Assembly (NCBI GenBank): GCA_027347545.1
Contig: DAIEQT010000052.1
Coordinates: 1 to 6,377 of the forward strand
Length of the DNA stretch: 6,377 nt
Direction: 5' to 3'
Source of the DNA: Ignavibacteria bacterium
GTDB lineage: Bacteria; Bacteroidota; Ignavibacteria; Ignavibacteriales; Melioribacteraceae
The notes beneath the pieces were generated by a model. The model had not been told where the DNA came from and did not search any database. It worked only from the letters and a program-made list of their open reading frames with translations. How positions within the stretch are numbered: the stretch's first letter is position 1; each line of letters begins with the position of its first letter. The position numbers and the translations under genes were made by a program. Shown here piece after piece: positions 5,518 to 6,377 of this stretch.

Positions 5518-6318
5518 ATGTCAACCAGAGCATTAAGAACAGCAGCAAGTGGAATGTACGCACAGCAGATCAACATAGAAGTTGTATCAAACAACATTGC
5601 GAACATTAACACAACCGGCTTCAAAAAGAACAAAGCGGATTTTCAAGATTTGATGTATCAGGAAGTTCACATCAATCCGCTAACTTCATCCACACCGGGA
5701 GTTGAAGATACAACTACCTCTAAAATTCAAATTGGTAACGGTGTTAAGCCGTCTGCATCAACAAAGATTTTTATGCAAGGCGATATTACCGCAACCAATA
5801 ACCAATTCGATTTGGCAATTCAAGGTGATGGTTTCTTTCAAGTGCGCAGAGCAGATGGAACATTTGCTTACACACGTGACGGTGCTTTTAAGATTAACGC
5901 CGACGGAAAAATTATTACCAATGGCGGAAATGTTTTAGAACCCGGCTTCACACTCAACAGCGATGTTCAATCAGTAACTGTAAATAAAGATGGTACTGTA
6001 ACGGCTCACGAAGCTGGCGGTAATACTGTTCCGCTTGGCAGTATAGAGCTTGCACGCTTTATGAACAATGGCGGCTTAACGGCTTTGGGCGATAATCTAT
6101 ACGGAGAAACTCCGGCATCCGGTCAACCAATTCTCGGCACAGCCGGCGATCAGGGGTTTGGTGAAATTCATCAAGGATTTTTGGAAGCATCCAACGTTGA
6201 TATAGTTGAGGAAATGATTTCGATGATTGCAGCCCAGCGCGCTTACGAAATTAATTCCAAGACTGTTAAAACTGTTGAAGAAATGATGACAATGGCTAAC
6301 AATCTAAAGAGAGCATAA
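5518..6318 (+). CDS. flgG: Flagellar distal rod protein FlgG
   Basis: The 266-residue product closely follows canonical FlgG (about 260 residues), which polymerises into the distal rod through the periplasm, P ring and L ring. The N-terminal helix and motif are near-consensus: RALRTAASGMYAQQINIEVV (4-23), SNNIANINTTGFKKNKADFQ (24-43) and DLMYQE (44-49). The FlgG-specific extended loop follows (about 50-75), then IGNGVKPSASTKIFMQGDI (72-90), IQGDGFFQVRRADGTFAYTR (101-120), and a central domain ending near FMNNGGLTALGDNLYGET. The C-terminus has QGFLEASNVDIVEEMISMI (219-237) and AAQRAYEINSKTVKTVEEMM (238-257), diagnostic of FlgG. There is no signal peptide, as it is exported by the flagellar type III machine. 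It lies 20 bases after flgF and is followed 6 bases later by a secreted protein gene. Confidence 0.97.
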   Translation: MSTRALRTAASGMYAQQINIEVVSNNIANINTTGFKKNKADFQDLMYQEVHINPLTSSTPGVEDTTTSKIQIGNGVKPSASTKIFMQGDITATNNQFDLAIQGDGFFQVRRADGTFAYTRDGAFKINADGKIITNGGNVLEPGFTLNSDVQSVTVNKDGTVTAHEAGGNTVPLGSIELARFMNNGGLTALGDNLYGETPASGQPILGTAGDQGFGEIHQGFLEASNVDIVEEMISMIAAQRAYEINSKTVKTVEEMMTMANNLKRA

Positions 6319-6324
6319 TCTGAA

Positions 6325-6377
6325 ATGAAGTTTCTTCTTTTCATATTGCTTGGTTTCGTTACGCTTCAAGCTAAACC
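6325..6377 (+). CDS. flgA: Secreted protein, N-terminal fragment; probably FlgA (P-ring chaperone)
   Basis: An ATG 6 bases after the flgG stop opens a frame that runs off the window after 17 full codons. The visible residues are MKFLLFILLGFVTLQAK, a clear Sec signal peptide with a likely cleavage after LQA. In many flagellar operons flgG is followed by flgA, a periplasmic chaperone for the P ring protein FlgI, and flgA products start with such a signal peptide. FlgH, the other common neighbour, is a lipoprotein with a lipobox Cys, and no Cys is visible here. The identity rests on position only. Confidence 0.5.
   Translation, partial: MKFLLFILLGFVTLQAK

Overview
This is a compact stretch of a bacterial flagellar operon. 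Every gene reads on the + strand, and almost all of the window is coding. The order is: the C-terminal end of an FlhG/MinD-type ATPase (2-151); a small two-helix membrane protein (259-495); a sigma-28 factor, FliA (488-1120); two paralogous HDOD proteins (1113-2000 and 2007-2888); a GAF protein with a degenerate histidine-kinase core (2885-4198); an exported or membrane-anchored protein of unknown function (4195-4779); the rod proteins FlgF (4787-5497) and FlgG (5518-6318); and the first 17 codons of a secreted protein that is probably FlgA (6325 onward). No rRNA, tRNA, CRISPR array, insertion sequence or long repeat was seen.

The organism is a motile, AT-rich, Gram-negative bacterium. An FlgA/P-ring stage after flgG would imply an outer membrane, though only a signal peptide is visible there. 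The AT-rich codon use and protein flavour would suit a motile member of the Bacteroidota/Ignavibacteriota (FCB) neighbourhood. This is a low-confidence impression and no taxonomic marker is present.

The genes are tightly packed. Junctions are 8-base overlaps (membrane protein/fliA and fliA/HDOD-1), 4-base ATGA overlaps (HDOD-2/kinase-like and kinase-like/exported protein), and gaps of 6, 7, 20 and 6 bases. The only non-coding stretch longer than 20 bases is 152-258. One transcript with translational coupling is the simplest reading.

Functionally, the window joins a flagellar number/placement regulator (FlhG), the flagellar sigma factor and the distal-rod genes. Between fliA and flgF lie four extra genes that appear regulatory or accessory. 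The most notable points are: (i) a FliA that keeps regions 2 and 4 but has lost region 3 in frame; (ii) a GAF/histidine-kinase-like protein in which the phospho-acceptor His is Glu and the ATP-binding motifs are not recognisable; (iii) tandem HDOD proteins that keep a full H/HD/H/HH/D residue series; and (iv) a membrane protein whose C-terminal motif recalls SwrB/DUF6115/DUF2802-type flagellar accessory proteins. Together these could form a non-catalytic signalling module that tunes sigma-28 or basal-body assembly. That last step is inference.
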